A stretch of DNA of 64,000 nucleotides from Clostridium chauvoei (GTDB lineage: Bacteria; Bacillota; Clostridia; Clostridiales; Clostridiaceae), in NCBI RefSeq assembly GCF_002327185.1, contig NZ_CP018624.1, forward strand, positions 1,922,001 through 1,986,000. The letters are read 5' to 3'. Shown here in pieces: positions 36,865-45,512 of the stretch (the stretch's first letter is position 1; every line of letters begins with the position of its first letter). The position numbers and the translations under genes were made by a program. The notes beneath the pieces were generated by a model that saw only the letters and a list, made by a program, of their open reading frames with translations, searched no databases and was not told the origin of the DNA.

Positions 36865-36872
36865 TTATAAAT

Positions 36873-36909
36873 AAAAAGCTATAGACCTATTAAAGATCTA
36901 TAGCTTTTT
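36873..36909. terminator. Bidirectional terminator
   Basis: AAAAAGCTATAGA (36873-36885) pairs with TCTATAGCTTTTT (36897-36909), between the MCP-like gene and the convergent toxin gene. Confidence 0.9.
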
Positions 36910-36919
36910 GATTTATGTA

Positions 36920-37873
36920 TTAATATCCTGCATGCTCAACAGTATGGTTTTTCCAATTAAGTATGAAAGACTCACTTGAACTATCTATTCTAGAATTTCT
37001 ATTATTTTCTCCATACCATTCAGTTCCTGACCATCTTAATCTATATTGATCATTAAAACGATTATATTCAACTTTAACTGTTGATTCTTCAGTTCCTTTT
37101 GGTGCTGTAAGAGCAATTACTACTTTAGGAGAAAAACCACCAACTATTAAAGAAGATAAATTGTTATCTGTAGTTAAATTATTTATTCCTGTATTATATA
37201 ATCTATATCTCATAAATAATTGATTTCCATAGATACCATGATAAGAATCTCTATCATATCCATCTTTAGTTGCATTAAAAGCAACTTCCCAAGATGCACT
37301 ATTTACACTATCTTTCATTAATAATGTTCTATAATCTGGTTGATCATATGTTACACTTCTTTGAGCAGTGTATGATCCATTTATTCCTCCCCCTGCTTTA
37401 GGGCCTTCTTTTCCATATTCAATTGATAAGCTTCCACCAATGCTATAACCCATAGTTTCCGATACTGATACTGTATCTATTTGATTAGTTGGGATACTTT
37501 TAGTTATTTTTACTCTATTATTTCTATCATAAGTTGTTAATGTTGTGTAATATTTTGATGGCCAATACATATCAGCTTGATAATACCCACCAACACGTGA
37601 TAATCCTGATGGAATAAATGATCCTTCTGTTGATACAAGTGCTGTAAGTTGATTATTGTGTTGATCTTCAATAAATGTAACTGATAAGTTAGTCTTAAAG
37701 CAATTATAATCTGCATAAGCAGTATCTGAAGATGTAAAAGTCTTTACTCCTTCACTTGGTGTTTCAACTATACATGTATTTTCTTGAGCTTGTACAGCTT
37801 TATAGGAAAAAGGTAAAGTTAAGCTAAATATAGTTGTTGTTGCTAAAGCAAGCATTAATATTCTTTTTATCAT
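36920..37873 (-). CDS. Secreted beta-pore-forming toxin (leukocidin/hemolysin family, NetB/beta-toxin-like)
   Basis: The 317-residue protein starts at ATG 37873 (GGAGGG 6 bases before), with a signal peptide of about 29 residues ending VQA. The mature part shows the heptameric pore toxin pattern: TFIEDQHNNQLTAL, SIPTNQID, a glycine/serine-rich stem (GYSIGGSLSIEY, GGGINGSYTAQ), YDQPDYRTLLMKD, YHGIYGNQLFMRYRLYN, LIVGGFSPKVVIALTAPKG and VEYNRF. Many of these occur in NetB as I remember it, but the sequence differs at many positions from NetB, beta and delta toxins. It is a single gene, reading leftwards, with cre-like and palindromic sites upstream. Confidence 0.9.
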   Translation of the reverse strand: MIKRILMLALATTTIFSLTLPFSYKAVQAQENTCIVETPSEGVKTFTSSDTAYADYNCFKTNLSVTFIEDQHNNQLTALVSTEGSFIPSGLSRVGGYYQADMYWPSKYYTTLTTYDRNNRVKITKSIPTNQIDTVSVSETMGYSIGGSLSIEYGKEGPKAGGGINGSYTAQRSVTYDQPDYRTLLMKDSVNSASWEVAFNATKDGYDRDSYHGIYGNQLFMRYRLYNTGINNLTTDNNLSSLIVGGFSPKVVIALTAPKGTEESTVKVEYNRFNDQYRLRWSGTEWYGENNRNSRIDSSSESFILNWKNHTVEHAGY

Positions 37874-37915
37874 ATTGTCCCTCCCCATTTTATATTAATT
37901 AGTATAAACAACTCA

Positions 37916-37948
37916 TAAACGTTTACTTATTGTTAATATTATATTAAC
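37916..37948 (-). promoter_or_regulatory. Toxin upstream region: cre-like core and 17-bp palindrome
   Basis: TAAACGTTTA (37916-37925) is the palindromic core of a CcpA cre site. GTTAATATTATATTAAC (37932-37948) is a perfect palindrome overlapping the likely -10 area; TTGAAA lies just upstream at about 37958. Regulators are unknown. Confidence 0.5.
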
Positions 37949-38053
37949 ATATTTTCAATATTTTTTGAATATATTTTTATAATCAAAGTACTTTTTTTAC
38001 ACTTTTATTTAATTTTTTTAATTTTTTTATTAAAATTCTTTTTATTTACATAA

Positions 38054-38089
38054 AAAAATGAGTATATATTCAAATATACACTCATTTTT
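38054..38089 (-). terminator. Terminator after histidine kinase operon
   Basis: AAAAATGAGT (38054-38063) pairs with ACTCATTTTT (38080-38089), with TATA/TATA inside; ATTTATG follows on the minus strand. Confidence 0.8.
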
Positions 38090-38093
38090 ATGG

Positions 38094-38994
38094 TTATAAA
38101 TTCCATTTAATATTTATTATAATTTTATTTTTCTTCTTTTCTGCCCAAATTTTGTGTCCTTGTTTTTCTACTAAAGTCTTTGTTATAGCAAGACCTAATC
38201 CTGTATTTCTTCCAGTTCTCATTCTATCTACTGTAAAAAATCTATCAAATAGTTTTTTCACATCATCTTCTGTTAAATCTTTAGCCTCATTTATAAATTG
38301 AGAAATTATAAAATCGTCCTTCTTCTTTAAATATATTTCAAGACTTCCTGTTGCATGTTTTAAAATATTTTGAATAAGATTATTGAAAATTCTTTCTGTA
38401 GCTTTTTATCACCATTAACTAATTGAATATTTTCATCTATTTCAATAATTGGATTAAGATTATTTTTTTCAAATTCATCATAAAAAGCTGCTATGGTATT
38501 ACAAAGCATAACACTTATATTTATTTTTTCCATATTAATTTCATATTCATTTGCTTGTAACCTTGATAAATCATAAAAACTTGAAATTAATACTTTTAAA
38601 GATTCCGCTCTCTTCTCTATTATTGATATATATTGCTTCTTTTCCTTTATTGATATGCTATCATCTTCAAGAAGCTGTATATATCCCATTATAGATGTTA
38701 ACGGTGTTCTTAGGTCATGTGATATATTAGCAATCGCTTGTCTAATTTCTAAGTCTGCCTCTTTATACTTATACTCTATTTCTTTTTCTCACTTATTAAT
38801 ATATTTATTTCTTTTATTAATTTTTCAATATCTTTATTACATGATAAAATCCTAATGCTTTTATTAGTATCTATCTTATTAATTTCACTTAAGCTGCTAG
38901 TTAAATTTCTTATTTTACAATTTGTTAAAAATAGAAGGATTATAGTAATACAAAGTAATACTAATAGACCTCCTATTATTGTATTTTGTATCAT
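38094..38994 (-). pseudogene. Sensor histidine kinase with two frameshifts
   Basis: The kinase can be read in three pieces: an N-terminal membrane segment (IIGGLLVLLCITIILLFLTN, from ATG 38994), the H box (ANISHDLRTPLTSIMGYIQLL), and the ATPase part (TGRNTGLGLAITKTLVEKQGH) ending at 38094. The first shift is in a run of A bases near 38785 (SEKKK meets stop; one more A gives SEKKEIEYKYKEADLE). The second is near 38390, again in a short A run (KKLQK... to RIFNNLIQNILKHATG). Both need one extra base. About 300 residues intact, it would be the partner of the response regulator at 40777-41475. Sequencing error in homopolymers is the alternative. Confidence 0.85.
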
Positions 38995-39019
38995 ATAATC
39001 CCTTCCTGTAAATAAAGCT

Positions 39020-39769
39020 TTATTTTACTTCTTGTCTATTTATTAAAATTATTCCTATAATTAAACATACTACTATATATATTATTGAAATAACTAAAGA
39101 TTCACGTATAGCATTTATAGATGGATATGGCATCTCTACTTTATTTAAAGCTGTTGTTAGTAAATATGATTTTATTAAGCCTATCTTATCTGAAACACTA
39201 AAAGATAATATGTCTATAGCTTTTGGAACAAAAAGTATTGTAATGTAATATATTATTGCATATACTCCACTTTGCTTAAATAATACTATAAATATATCTC
39301 CTAATGCTATTCCAGCCATATATATAGGTATAGTTATTAAAAATCTAACTAAAAAATCTGTTGCTATCTTTTGAGTGTATCCATCTCCCTTTTTAATTAG
39401 AGAAATTGCTATAAAAAATACACCTAAGCATATTGCTGATAAAACCAAGCCTAATATTACTTGTACTATATACTTTCCTATATAAATCTTTGTTTTCGAT
39501 GTATTTGATACTATAATATTTTTAAATGTTTTATCTTTATATTCTTCCTGTAAAACACTACCTAAAATCATTAAAAGCATTAATATTGCATTAAAAGCTG
39601 CTCCTGCTGAATTGTAAATAAGGTTCCTATCAATATATATAGCCCCTAACTCCCAACAATTTGCTAGTATAGGTAATAGTAAAATTGTTGCTGATAAACA
39701 TCCTGCAAAAACATACATATATGGTCTTTTTTTATATTTATATAGTTCAGCTTTTATTAAATTAAGCAT
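39020..39769 (-). CDS. ABC-2 type permease, bacitracin/lantibiotic exporter type
   Basis: The 249-residue protein has six membrane helices and a short cytoplasmic loop with EEYKDKTFKNIIVSNTSKTKIYIGKY, a common block in BcrB/LanFEG-type permeases. It overlaps the end of the ATPase gene by 8 bases. With the ATPase it should export or give immunity to a peptide or similar antimicrobial. Confidence 0.82.
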   Translation of the reverse strand: MLNLIKAELYKYKKRPYMYVFAGCLSATILLLPILANCWELGAIYIDRNLIYNSAGAAFNAILMLLMILGSVLQEEYKDKTFKNIIVSNTSKTKIYIGKYIVQVILGLVLSAICLGVFFIAISLIKKGDGYTQKIATDFLVRFLITIPIYMAGIALGDIFIVLFKQSGVYAIIYYITILFVPKAIDILSFSVSDKIGLIKSYLLTTALNKVEMPYPSINAIRESLVISIIYIVVCLIIGIILINRQEVK

Positions 39770-40685
39770 TTTGATTCCCCCCTACTAATTCTAAGAAATA
39801 GTCTTCTAAGCTACTTCCTGTTCTTTCTAAAGAATAAACTTTAATATCGTTCTTTACTAAATTACTGTTTACTAAATAAGGTTCATCTAAATACTTATAT
39901 ACTTTAATTATACCATCATTTAAAACTTCATATTCCTCACAATTTAGATCCTTCTCAAGTATTATTGAAGCTTTTTCAACATTATCAACCTTTATAGATA
40001 AACAATGTTTGCATCTTTCTTCTAGCTCTTTAGATGATATTTCTTCTATTAATTTACCATCGTTTATAAATCCATAGTGAGTTGCTAATTGAGAAAGTTC
40101 TCCTAAAATATGACTTGAAATAAGTATAGTTACATTCTTAATTTTATTTAACTCTAGTAATATTTCTCTAATGTGTTTAATCCCCATAGGATCTAACCCA
40201 TTAATAGGTTCGTCTAATATTAAAAAATCTGGATTACCTAAAAGGGCTAAAGCTAATCCAAGTCTTTGCTTCATACCTAACGAGAAACCTTTAAATTTTT
40301 TCTTACTTAAATTGTCTAAACCTACTAATTTAAGAGCCTCATCTACTGATTCCTTTTCCATAATCCCTCTTTGGATTCTATAGTATTCAAGATTTTGCTT
40401 TGCAGTTAACCCTGGAAAAAAACTAGGGGTTTCTATCATAGCTCCTATTCTTGAGTGAGTTAATATTCTCTCTTTTTCTGTAGTTTTATTAAATAGCTCA
40501 ATTTCACCTTCTGTAATATTAGCTAATGACAAAGCCACTCTAATTAAGGTTGTTTTACCTGCACCATTTCTTCCTACTAAACCATAGATATTCCCTTTTT
40601 TAACTGTAATATTAACATCATCTAGTACATTTGATTTTCCATACTTTTTATATAACTTTCTCGTTACAAGAATATTTTCATTCAT
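39762..40685 (-). CDS. ABC transporter ATPase, BcrA type
   Basis: The 307 residues from ATG 40685 (MNENILVTRKLYKKYG) include Walker A GRNGAGKTTL, signature FSLGMKQRLGLALALLG and Walker B FLILDEPINGLDP. The C-terminal extension is typical of BcrA-like ATPases. An upstream ATG at 40742 has no good ribosome site. It follows the response regulator gene and precedes its permease. Confidence 0.9.
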   Translation of the reverse strand: MNENILVTRKLYKKYGKSNVLDDVNITVKKGNIYGLVGRNGAGKTTLIRVALSLANITEGEIELFNKTTEKERILTHSRIGAMIETPSFFPGLTAKQNLEYYRIQRGIMEKESVDEALKLVGLDNLSKKKFKGFSLGMKQRLGLALALLGNPDFLILDEPINGLDPMGIKHIREILLELNKIKNVTILISSHILGELSQLATHYGFINDGKLIEEISSKELEERCKHCLSIKVDNVEKASIILEKDLNCEEYEVLNDGIIKVYKYLDEPYLVNSNLVKNDIKVYSLERTGSSLEDYFLELVGGNQNA

Positions 40686-40776
40686 TAATCTTTCAATCCT
40701 TTCAAATATCTTTATGTGGTTATTATAGAATATAACTAACAAGATACCTTAAAGAAAACATTAAGAAAGTATTAAG

Positions 40777-41475
40777 TTACTCTATAAATTTAAATCCAAT
40801 TCCCCAAACTGTTTTTATATATTCATTTTCTTTATCTATAGCAGATATTTTAGATCTTATATTGCTAATATGAACATTAACTGTATTATCATCACCTAAA
40901 AACTCATCTTGCCATACATGTTCAAATATATTTGCTCTAGTAAATACTTTTTTAGGGTTACTCATAAGCAACTCCATAATTGCAAACTCCTTTGCTGTAG
41001 CTTGTATTACTTCACCTTTAACTTTTATTTCTACTTGATCTTTATCTAACTGTACTTCCTTATAAGTTAAAATATTGGCTTCCTTATTTTCATTACTTGA
41101 AAATTTAGTATATCTTCTTAATTGTGCACCAACTCTAGCTACTAATTCCTTTACATTAAAAGGTTTTGATACAAAATCATCTGCTCCTATTTCTAGTACA
41201 TTTATCATATCTTCTTCATTGGCTTTAGCTGAAATAACTATTATAGGCATATTTTTTTTCATTCTAACTTCTTGTATTATTTCTTCTCCTGTCATACCTG
41301 GTAACATTAAATCTAATAGTATAATTTGAAATTCCATCATATCTAAACACATCTTAGCTTCTGTTCCAGAAAAGGCTTGTCTTACCCTATATCCTTCCTT
41401 AGTTAATATTTTATATAATAATCCATTTATATCTGCATCGTCTTCTACAATTAGAATATTTATATTATCTGTCAT
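40777..41475 (-). CDS. OmpR-family response regulator
   Basis: The protein (233 residues from ATG 41475, after GAGAGG) has a receiver domain (NILIVEDDADING, phospho-acceptor in IILLDLMLPGMTG, KPF lysine block) and a winged-helix DNA-binding domain (TAKEFAIMELLMSNPKKVFTR, DDNTVNVHISNIRSKI). It is the first gene of an operon with an ABC exporter and a histidine kinase, the plan of antimicrobial-responsive BceRS-like or VanRS-like systems. Confidence 0.93.
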   Translation of the reverse strand: MTDNINILIVEDDADINGLLYKILTKEGYRVRQAFSGTEAKMCLDMMEFQIILLDLMLPGMTGEEIIQEVRMKKNMPIIVISAKANEEDMINVLEIGADDFVSKPFNVKELVARVGAQLRRYTKFSSNENKEANILTYKEVQLDKDQVEIKVKGEVIQATAKEFAIMELLMSNPKKVFTRANIFEHVWQDEFLGDDNTVNVHISNIRSKISAIDKENEYIKTVWGIGFKFIE

Positions 41476-41569
41476 AATAAACCTCTCCCCCATAACTTTA
41501 CGTTAATTATATAATAAAATTATAGTTTTTTATATAAATCACCATATTTTTTTAAACCTAATGCTAAAA

Positions 41570-41592
41570 AGGAGAGGTATAAATCCTCTCCT
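41570..41592 (-). terminator. Terminator after CoA-disulfide reductase fusion
   Basis: AGGAGAGG (41570-41577) pairs with CCTCTCCT (41585-41592), followed by TTTTTAG on the minus strand. Confidence 0.8.
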
Positions 41593-41614
41593 AAAAAAAT
41601 ATCTTTTAATTTAA

Positions 41615-44068
41615 TTATATAAATAAATTTACATTTGATTCTTCCGCTTCACCTAAATAATAACCTACACCACCATAAGTTATTCCATCTATAAGTTCCT
41701 CTTTTTTTATTCCCATTACATCCATAGACATAGTGCAGGCTACTATTTCTACGCCATTATCTATTGCTGCTTGCATTAAATCTTCTAATGATTGAATATT
41801 TTTATTCTTCATAACCCCTCTAATCATTTTAGAACCCATTCCACCCATATTCATTTTTGATAAACCTAATTTTTTGCTACCTCTTGGCATCATAATTCCA
41901 AAGGCTTTTTCTATAATATTTTTAGATACCGTTACTTTTTCTGGTTTTCTTAAAATGTTTAAGCCCCAGAAGGTAAATAGCATTGTTACCTTTTTCCCCA
42001 TAGTTGCAGCTCCATTAGCTATTATAAACGAAGCTATTGCCTTATCTAAATCTCCACTAAATACAACCATTGTTTGACCATTCTTCTCGCTTATATTTGA
42101 AGTTGTAATAGCTGCTTCACTAGCAGTTTGACCTAAACCTTTTTTAATTTTAGCTTCAATTATCCCCTTATTTTTATCTATATTTATTAACTGATTTCCT
42201 GTTCTTTTTGTCCATGCTGCAATATCTCTATAGAATCCTTCGTCTGATACTTTCACTTTTAATATATCACCATTATTCATATTATCCATAGTTGCTTTTA
42301 CTTGCATTAAAGGCCCTGGACAAGAAAGCCCTGTAGCATTTAATTCTTTAACTACACCTGTTTCTATATCATTATTTACCATACAACTATTTCCTTTATC
42401 ATTATTTTTTATTTCTTTTGCTCTATATTCATAATTTGAATAAGTTTTATATCCACCATTTAAATTTTTAACTTTAAATCCATTATGAGTTAATATTCTT
42501 CCTGCTATATACCCTCTTATTCCTACTGCACAGTAAATTAATATTTCTTTATTCTTATCTAATTTACTTATATTTTTTCTTAAGTTATTTACAGGTATAT
42601 TTATAGCTCCTTTTATAGCTCCATTTATAACTTCCTCTTCATCTCTTACATCTAGAAGTATGCTCTTTTCTGGATTGAAATCCTTTAGCTCATCTATGTT
42701 GATGACATCTATTAAAGATTTACTTTGATTTTGTGCCATAAAACCAGCCATATTTGCTGGTGATTTTGCTGATAAAAATGGTGGTGCATATGCAAGTTCT
42801 AATTCTGTTAAATCATCCATAGTTCCACCAAATTTAATTGTTGTTGCTATTACATCTATAAATTTATCTACACCTTCATACCCTAATGCTTGTGCTCCTA
42901 AAATTTTCCCTTCAGCATCATATATAACTTTAATTGTTAATGGTGTTGCATTTGGATAATATCCAGCATGACTCATTGGGTGTAAATAGACCTTATTATA
43001 TTTTATTCCATATTTATTTAAAGTTCTTTCATTATTTCCTGTAGATGCAGCTACCATATCAAAAACTTTTATAATAGAAGTTCCTAATGTCCCTTTATAT
43101 TTTGAATTAATATTTGCTATATTGTCTGCAACTATTCTTCCTTGTCTATTTGCAGGTCCTGCTAATGGTATAAAGGTTTCATTGCCATTTACAAAATCTT
43201 TAACTGAAATAGCATCTCCAACTGCAAATACACCATCTTTATTTGTTCTCATATGCTCATCAACTTTAATGTGACCCTTTTCTCCAAGATTAATTCCTGA
43301 TCCTTTTATAAATTTAGTATCTGGAGTTACCCCTATAGCTGAAACAACCATATCGCAAACTATCTCTTTTCCACTTGAAAGGTTTACTTTAATATCTACT
43401 CCACTATCATTAAAACTAGTAACTCTATCTTCTAATATTATACTTATACAATTTTCATTTAACTCTTTTTCTACTAGAGCTGAAAATTCTGAGTCTAGCG
43501 GTGCTAATATATGGGGAGCTGCTTCTATTAAAGTAACGTGAACTCCTCTTTCTTTTAAATTTTCAGCCATCTCTATGCCAATAAATCCACCACCAATGAC
43601 AACGGCATTTTTAACATTTTTATTATCTACATAATGCTTTATTTTATCTATATCTGGTACATTTCTTACTGTAAAAATTTTATTACTTTCAATACCTGGT
43701 AAATTAGGTTTTATTGGTTTTGCTCCTGGTGATAAAACAAGATAATCATAATTTTCTTCATATTCACCATCAAATCTTGAATTAACTTTAACTGTCTTTT
43801 TATCTGCATCTATACTTATAACTTCACTGTTTATTCTTACGTCAATATTAAATCTTGATTTCATTTTTTCTGGTGTTTGAAGTAATAATGCATCTCTTTC
43901 CTTTATTGCTTCTCCTACATAATATGGTAAACCACAATTTGCAAAGGAAATATATTCACCTTTTTCGAAAACAACTATTTCAATATTTTCATCTAATCTT
44001 CTAAGTCTTGCTGCTGCTGAAGCTCCACCTGCAACTCCTCCAACAATTAAAACTTTTTTCTTCATCAT
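41615..44068 (-). CDS. CoA-disulfide reductase-rhodanese-TusA-DsrE four-domain fusion
   Basis: The 817-residue protein chains four sulfur modules. Residues 1-445: FAD/NAD flavoprotein with VGGVAGGASAAARLRRL and the redox Cys45 in FANCGLPYYVG (CoADR type). About 455-555: rhodanese, active Cys near 513 in IYCAVGIRGY. About 575-645: TusA-like, Cys583 in LSCPGPLMQV. About 655-817: DsrE-like, with VACTMSMDVMGI. The set suggests reduction and transfer of persulfide or polysulfide sulfur in the cytosol. It is a single gene with an ArsR gene upstream; similar fusions exist in other clostridia. Confidence 0.92.
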   Translation of the reverse strand: MMKKKVLIVGGVAGGASAAARLRRLDENIEIVVFEKGEYISFANCGLPYYVGEAIKERDALLLQTPEKMKSRFNIDVRINSEVISIDADKKTVKVNSRFDGEYEENYDYLVLSPGAKPIKPNLPGIESNKIFTVRNVPDIDKIKHYVDNKNVKNAVVIGGGFIGIEMAENLKERGVHVTLIEAAPHILAPLDSEFSALVEKELNENCISIILEDRVTSFNDSGVDIKVNLSSGKEIVCDMVVSAIGVTPDTKFIKGSGINLGEKGHIKVDEHMRTNKDGVFAVGDAISVKDFVNGNETFIPLAGPANRQGRIVADNIANINSKYKGTLGTSIIKVFDMVAASTGNNERTLNKYGIKYNKVYLHPMSHAGYYPNATPLTIKVIYDAEGKILGAQALGYEGVDKFIDVIATTIKFGGTMDDLTELELAYAPPFLSAKSPANMAGFMAQNQSKSLIDVINIDELKDFNPEKSILLDVRDEEEVINGAIKGAINIPVNNLRKNISKLDKNKEILIYCAVGIRGYIAGRILTHNGFKVKNLNGGYKTYSNYEYRAKEIKNNDKGNSCMVNNDIETGVVKELNATGLSCPGPLMQVKATMDNMNNGDILKVKVSDEGFYRDIAAWTKRTGNQLINIDKNKGIIEAKIKKGLGQTASEAAITTSNISEKNGQTMVVFSGDLDKAIASFIIANGAATMGKKVTMLFTFWGLNILRKPEKVTVSKNIIEKAFGIMMPRGSKKLGLSKMNMGGMGSKMIRGVMKNKNIQSLEDLMQAAIDNGVEIVACTMSMDVMGIKKEELIDGITYGGVGYYLGEAEESNVNLFI

Positions 44069-44140
44069 TTTCCCTCCAATAACTTTCTTCTTATTAACAT
44101 AATAATAGTTTATTTTTATTTATCTATATATTATGTTTTA

Positions 44141-44150
44141 ACGATATAGT
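44141..44150. promoter_or_regulatory. Shared motif ACGATATAGT, site 1 (before the fusion gene)
   Basis: The 10-mer recurs exactly at 44533-44542 before the ArsR gene, in AT-rich surroundings that also share TATATT some 12 bases upstream. Likely operator of the ArsR regulator. Confidence 0.5.
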
Positions 44151-44209
44151 GTGTAAAAATATATAGTTTTAGATAAAGCTAATAAAAATATTAACTTCAT
44201 CTAAAAACT

Positions 44210-44488
44210 TTATAAATTTAATGCTCTTAATATTTTTTCTACTCTAGAATCTGATATTTTATATACTATTTCAAGTCCATTTCTTTCGCCTTTTATAATT
44301 CCGACACTTCTTAATTTTTGTAGGTGTTGAGAGATAGTAGACTGAGGCATTTCCATACAATTTTGCATGTTACTTACGTTGCAACATCCCTTTTCTAAAA
44401 GTCCTCTAACTATACATAATCTAACTGGATGAGCTAAAACTTTCAAAAATTCTGCTACTTCTTCGTACTGTTTGTAATTATTATCCAT
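44210..44488 (-). CDS. ArsR-family regulator, probably sulfur-responsive
   Basis: The 92-residue protein from ATG 44488 (after GGAG) has the ArsR winged helix (FLKVLAHPVRLCIVRGLL, MPQSTISQHLQKLRSVGII). Cysteines in RLCIV, KGCCNV and NMQNCMEM could act as thiol sensors, as in persulfide-sensing BigR/SqrR relatives. It lies just upstream of, and in the same direction as, the four-domain sulfur protein, and a 10-mer is shared by both upstream regions. Confidence 0.85.
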   Translation of the reverse strand: MDNNYKQYEEVAEFLKVLAHPVRLCIVRGLLEKGCCNVSNMQNCMEMPQSTISQHLQKLRSVGIIKGERNGLEIVYKISDSRVEKILRALNL

Positions 44489-44532
44489 ATCCTCACTCCT
44501 TTCTCTACTCAATATCATTATATTCAAATATT

Positions 44533-44542
44533 ACGATATAGT
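44533..44542. promoter_or_regulatory. Shared motif ACGATATAGT, site 2 (before arsR)
   Basis: Exact copy of 44141-44150, 45 bases before the ArsR start. It suggests autoregulation together with control of the fusion gene. Confidence 0.5.
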
Positions 44543-44581
44543 CACTAAAAAATCAATATTTTTATTTATTATTTTAAATGT

Positions 44582-44615
44582 TAAAAATGGATATTTTTAT
44601 CAATATCCATTTTTA
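44582..44615 (-). terminator. Terminator after PHP-family gene
   Basis: TAAAAATGGATATT (44582-44595) pairs with AATATCCATTTTTA (44602-44615). Confidence 0.82.
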
Positions 44616-44618
44616 CTA

Positions 44619-45413
44619 TTATTTAATTTTATGTGCAATTGCCTTTCTTTCTTCAAAAGTATAGATATTTTCAAAACCAAAGCTCTTTAATAAATCTAAA
44701 GCTTCTCTTATTCCTTCTCCTACATCTGTAGTACAATGTGCATCTGAACCTACAGTTATTATCTCTCCACCTAATTCTTTATACATTTTTAAAGCATCAA
44801 TAGAAGGCATTGTTTCATTTATTTCACTTCTTAAAGTAGATGTATTAACTTCTATTCCTTTACCTCTTGAAATTATATTTTTAAGTATTTCTTCTATAAT
44901 TTCTTTATGAGTATTGAAATCATATTTTCCGTGTTTTACAAAGGCATATCTTTTCATTAAATCTATATGTGCAACTACATCTATAAATGGTGATGTAGAA
45001 ATTTTATTTACCTCTTTAAAATAATCTTCATAGCTTGTCTCTTTTTCATGAGCTCTCATATATGTTGATAATCCTGTATGATCAAAATTATGAATTGACC
45101 CTAATATAAAGTCAAAGGGAATATTTGATATAGTATCTCTAAGTTCACTTTCTGTCTCATGTGGTTCACATATTTCTAAACCCGCTTTAATTATTAAGTT
45201 GTTTTTAAATATTTCTTTGCAAGTGCTTATTTCATCACTGTACTTTTTCATATTTAAAGTTCCATAAGTCTTTAACCCTTCTTTTAAAGAAAAATGATCT
45301 GTAAAGCAAATTTCATTTAACCCCTTCATTATTGCAGCTTCACATATTGAAGTTACACTATCCTTCCCATCGAAGGAATTATTTGAATGAATATGATAAT
45401 CCATCATATACAT
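44619..45413 (-). CDS. PHP-family phosphatase, histidinol-phosphatase-like
   Basis: The roughly 264-residue protein shows PHP-domain metal motifs: DYHIHSNNSFDGKD at the start, ICFTDHFSLKEG, KAGLEICEP, ILGSIHNFDHTGLS, VVAHIDLMKRY and VGSDAHCTTDVGEG. It resembles HisK-type histidinol phosphatases, but no other his genes are near, so the substrate is open. ATG 45413 fits the GGATGGTG site better than the ATG at 45425. Confidence 0.82.
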   Translation of the reverse strand: MYMMDYHIHSNNSFDGKDSVTSICEAAIMKGLNEICFTDHFSLKEGLKTYGTLNMKKYSDEISTCKEIFKNNLIIKAGLEICEPHETESELRDTISNIPFDFILGSIHNFDHTGLSTYMRAHEKETSYEDYFKEVNKISTSPFIDVVAHIDLMKRYAFVKHGKYDFNTHKEIIEEILKNIISRGKGIEVNTSTLRSEINETMPSIDALKMYKELGGEIITVGSDAHCTTDVGEGIREALDLLKSFGFENIYTFEERKAIAHKIK

Positions 45414-45462
45414 ATCTGTCACCATCCTATTCTTTTGTTTCTAAATTTATTTAACGTAAATT

Positions 45463-45509
45463 AAGTGATTCTAAGATTTTATAAGTTAATGTAAATCTTA
45501 GAATCACTT
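45463..45509 (-). terminator. Terminator after metallophosphoesterase
   Basis: A perfect 17-bp stem: AAGTGATTCTAAGATTT (45463-45479) with its complement at 45493-45509. Confidence 0.85.
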
Positions 45510-45512
45510 CCT

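Noticed and set aside
36920..37873. Naming the toxin NetB or beta toxin
   Set aside because: Shared blocks are clear but many positions differ from those toxins as I remember them; without alignment a specific name is not justified.
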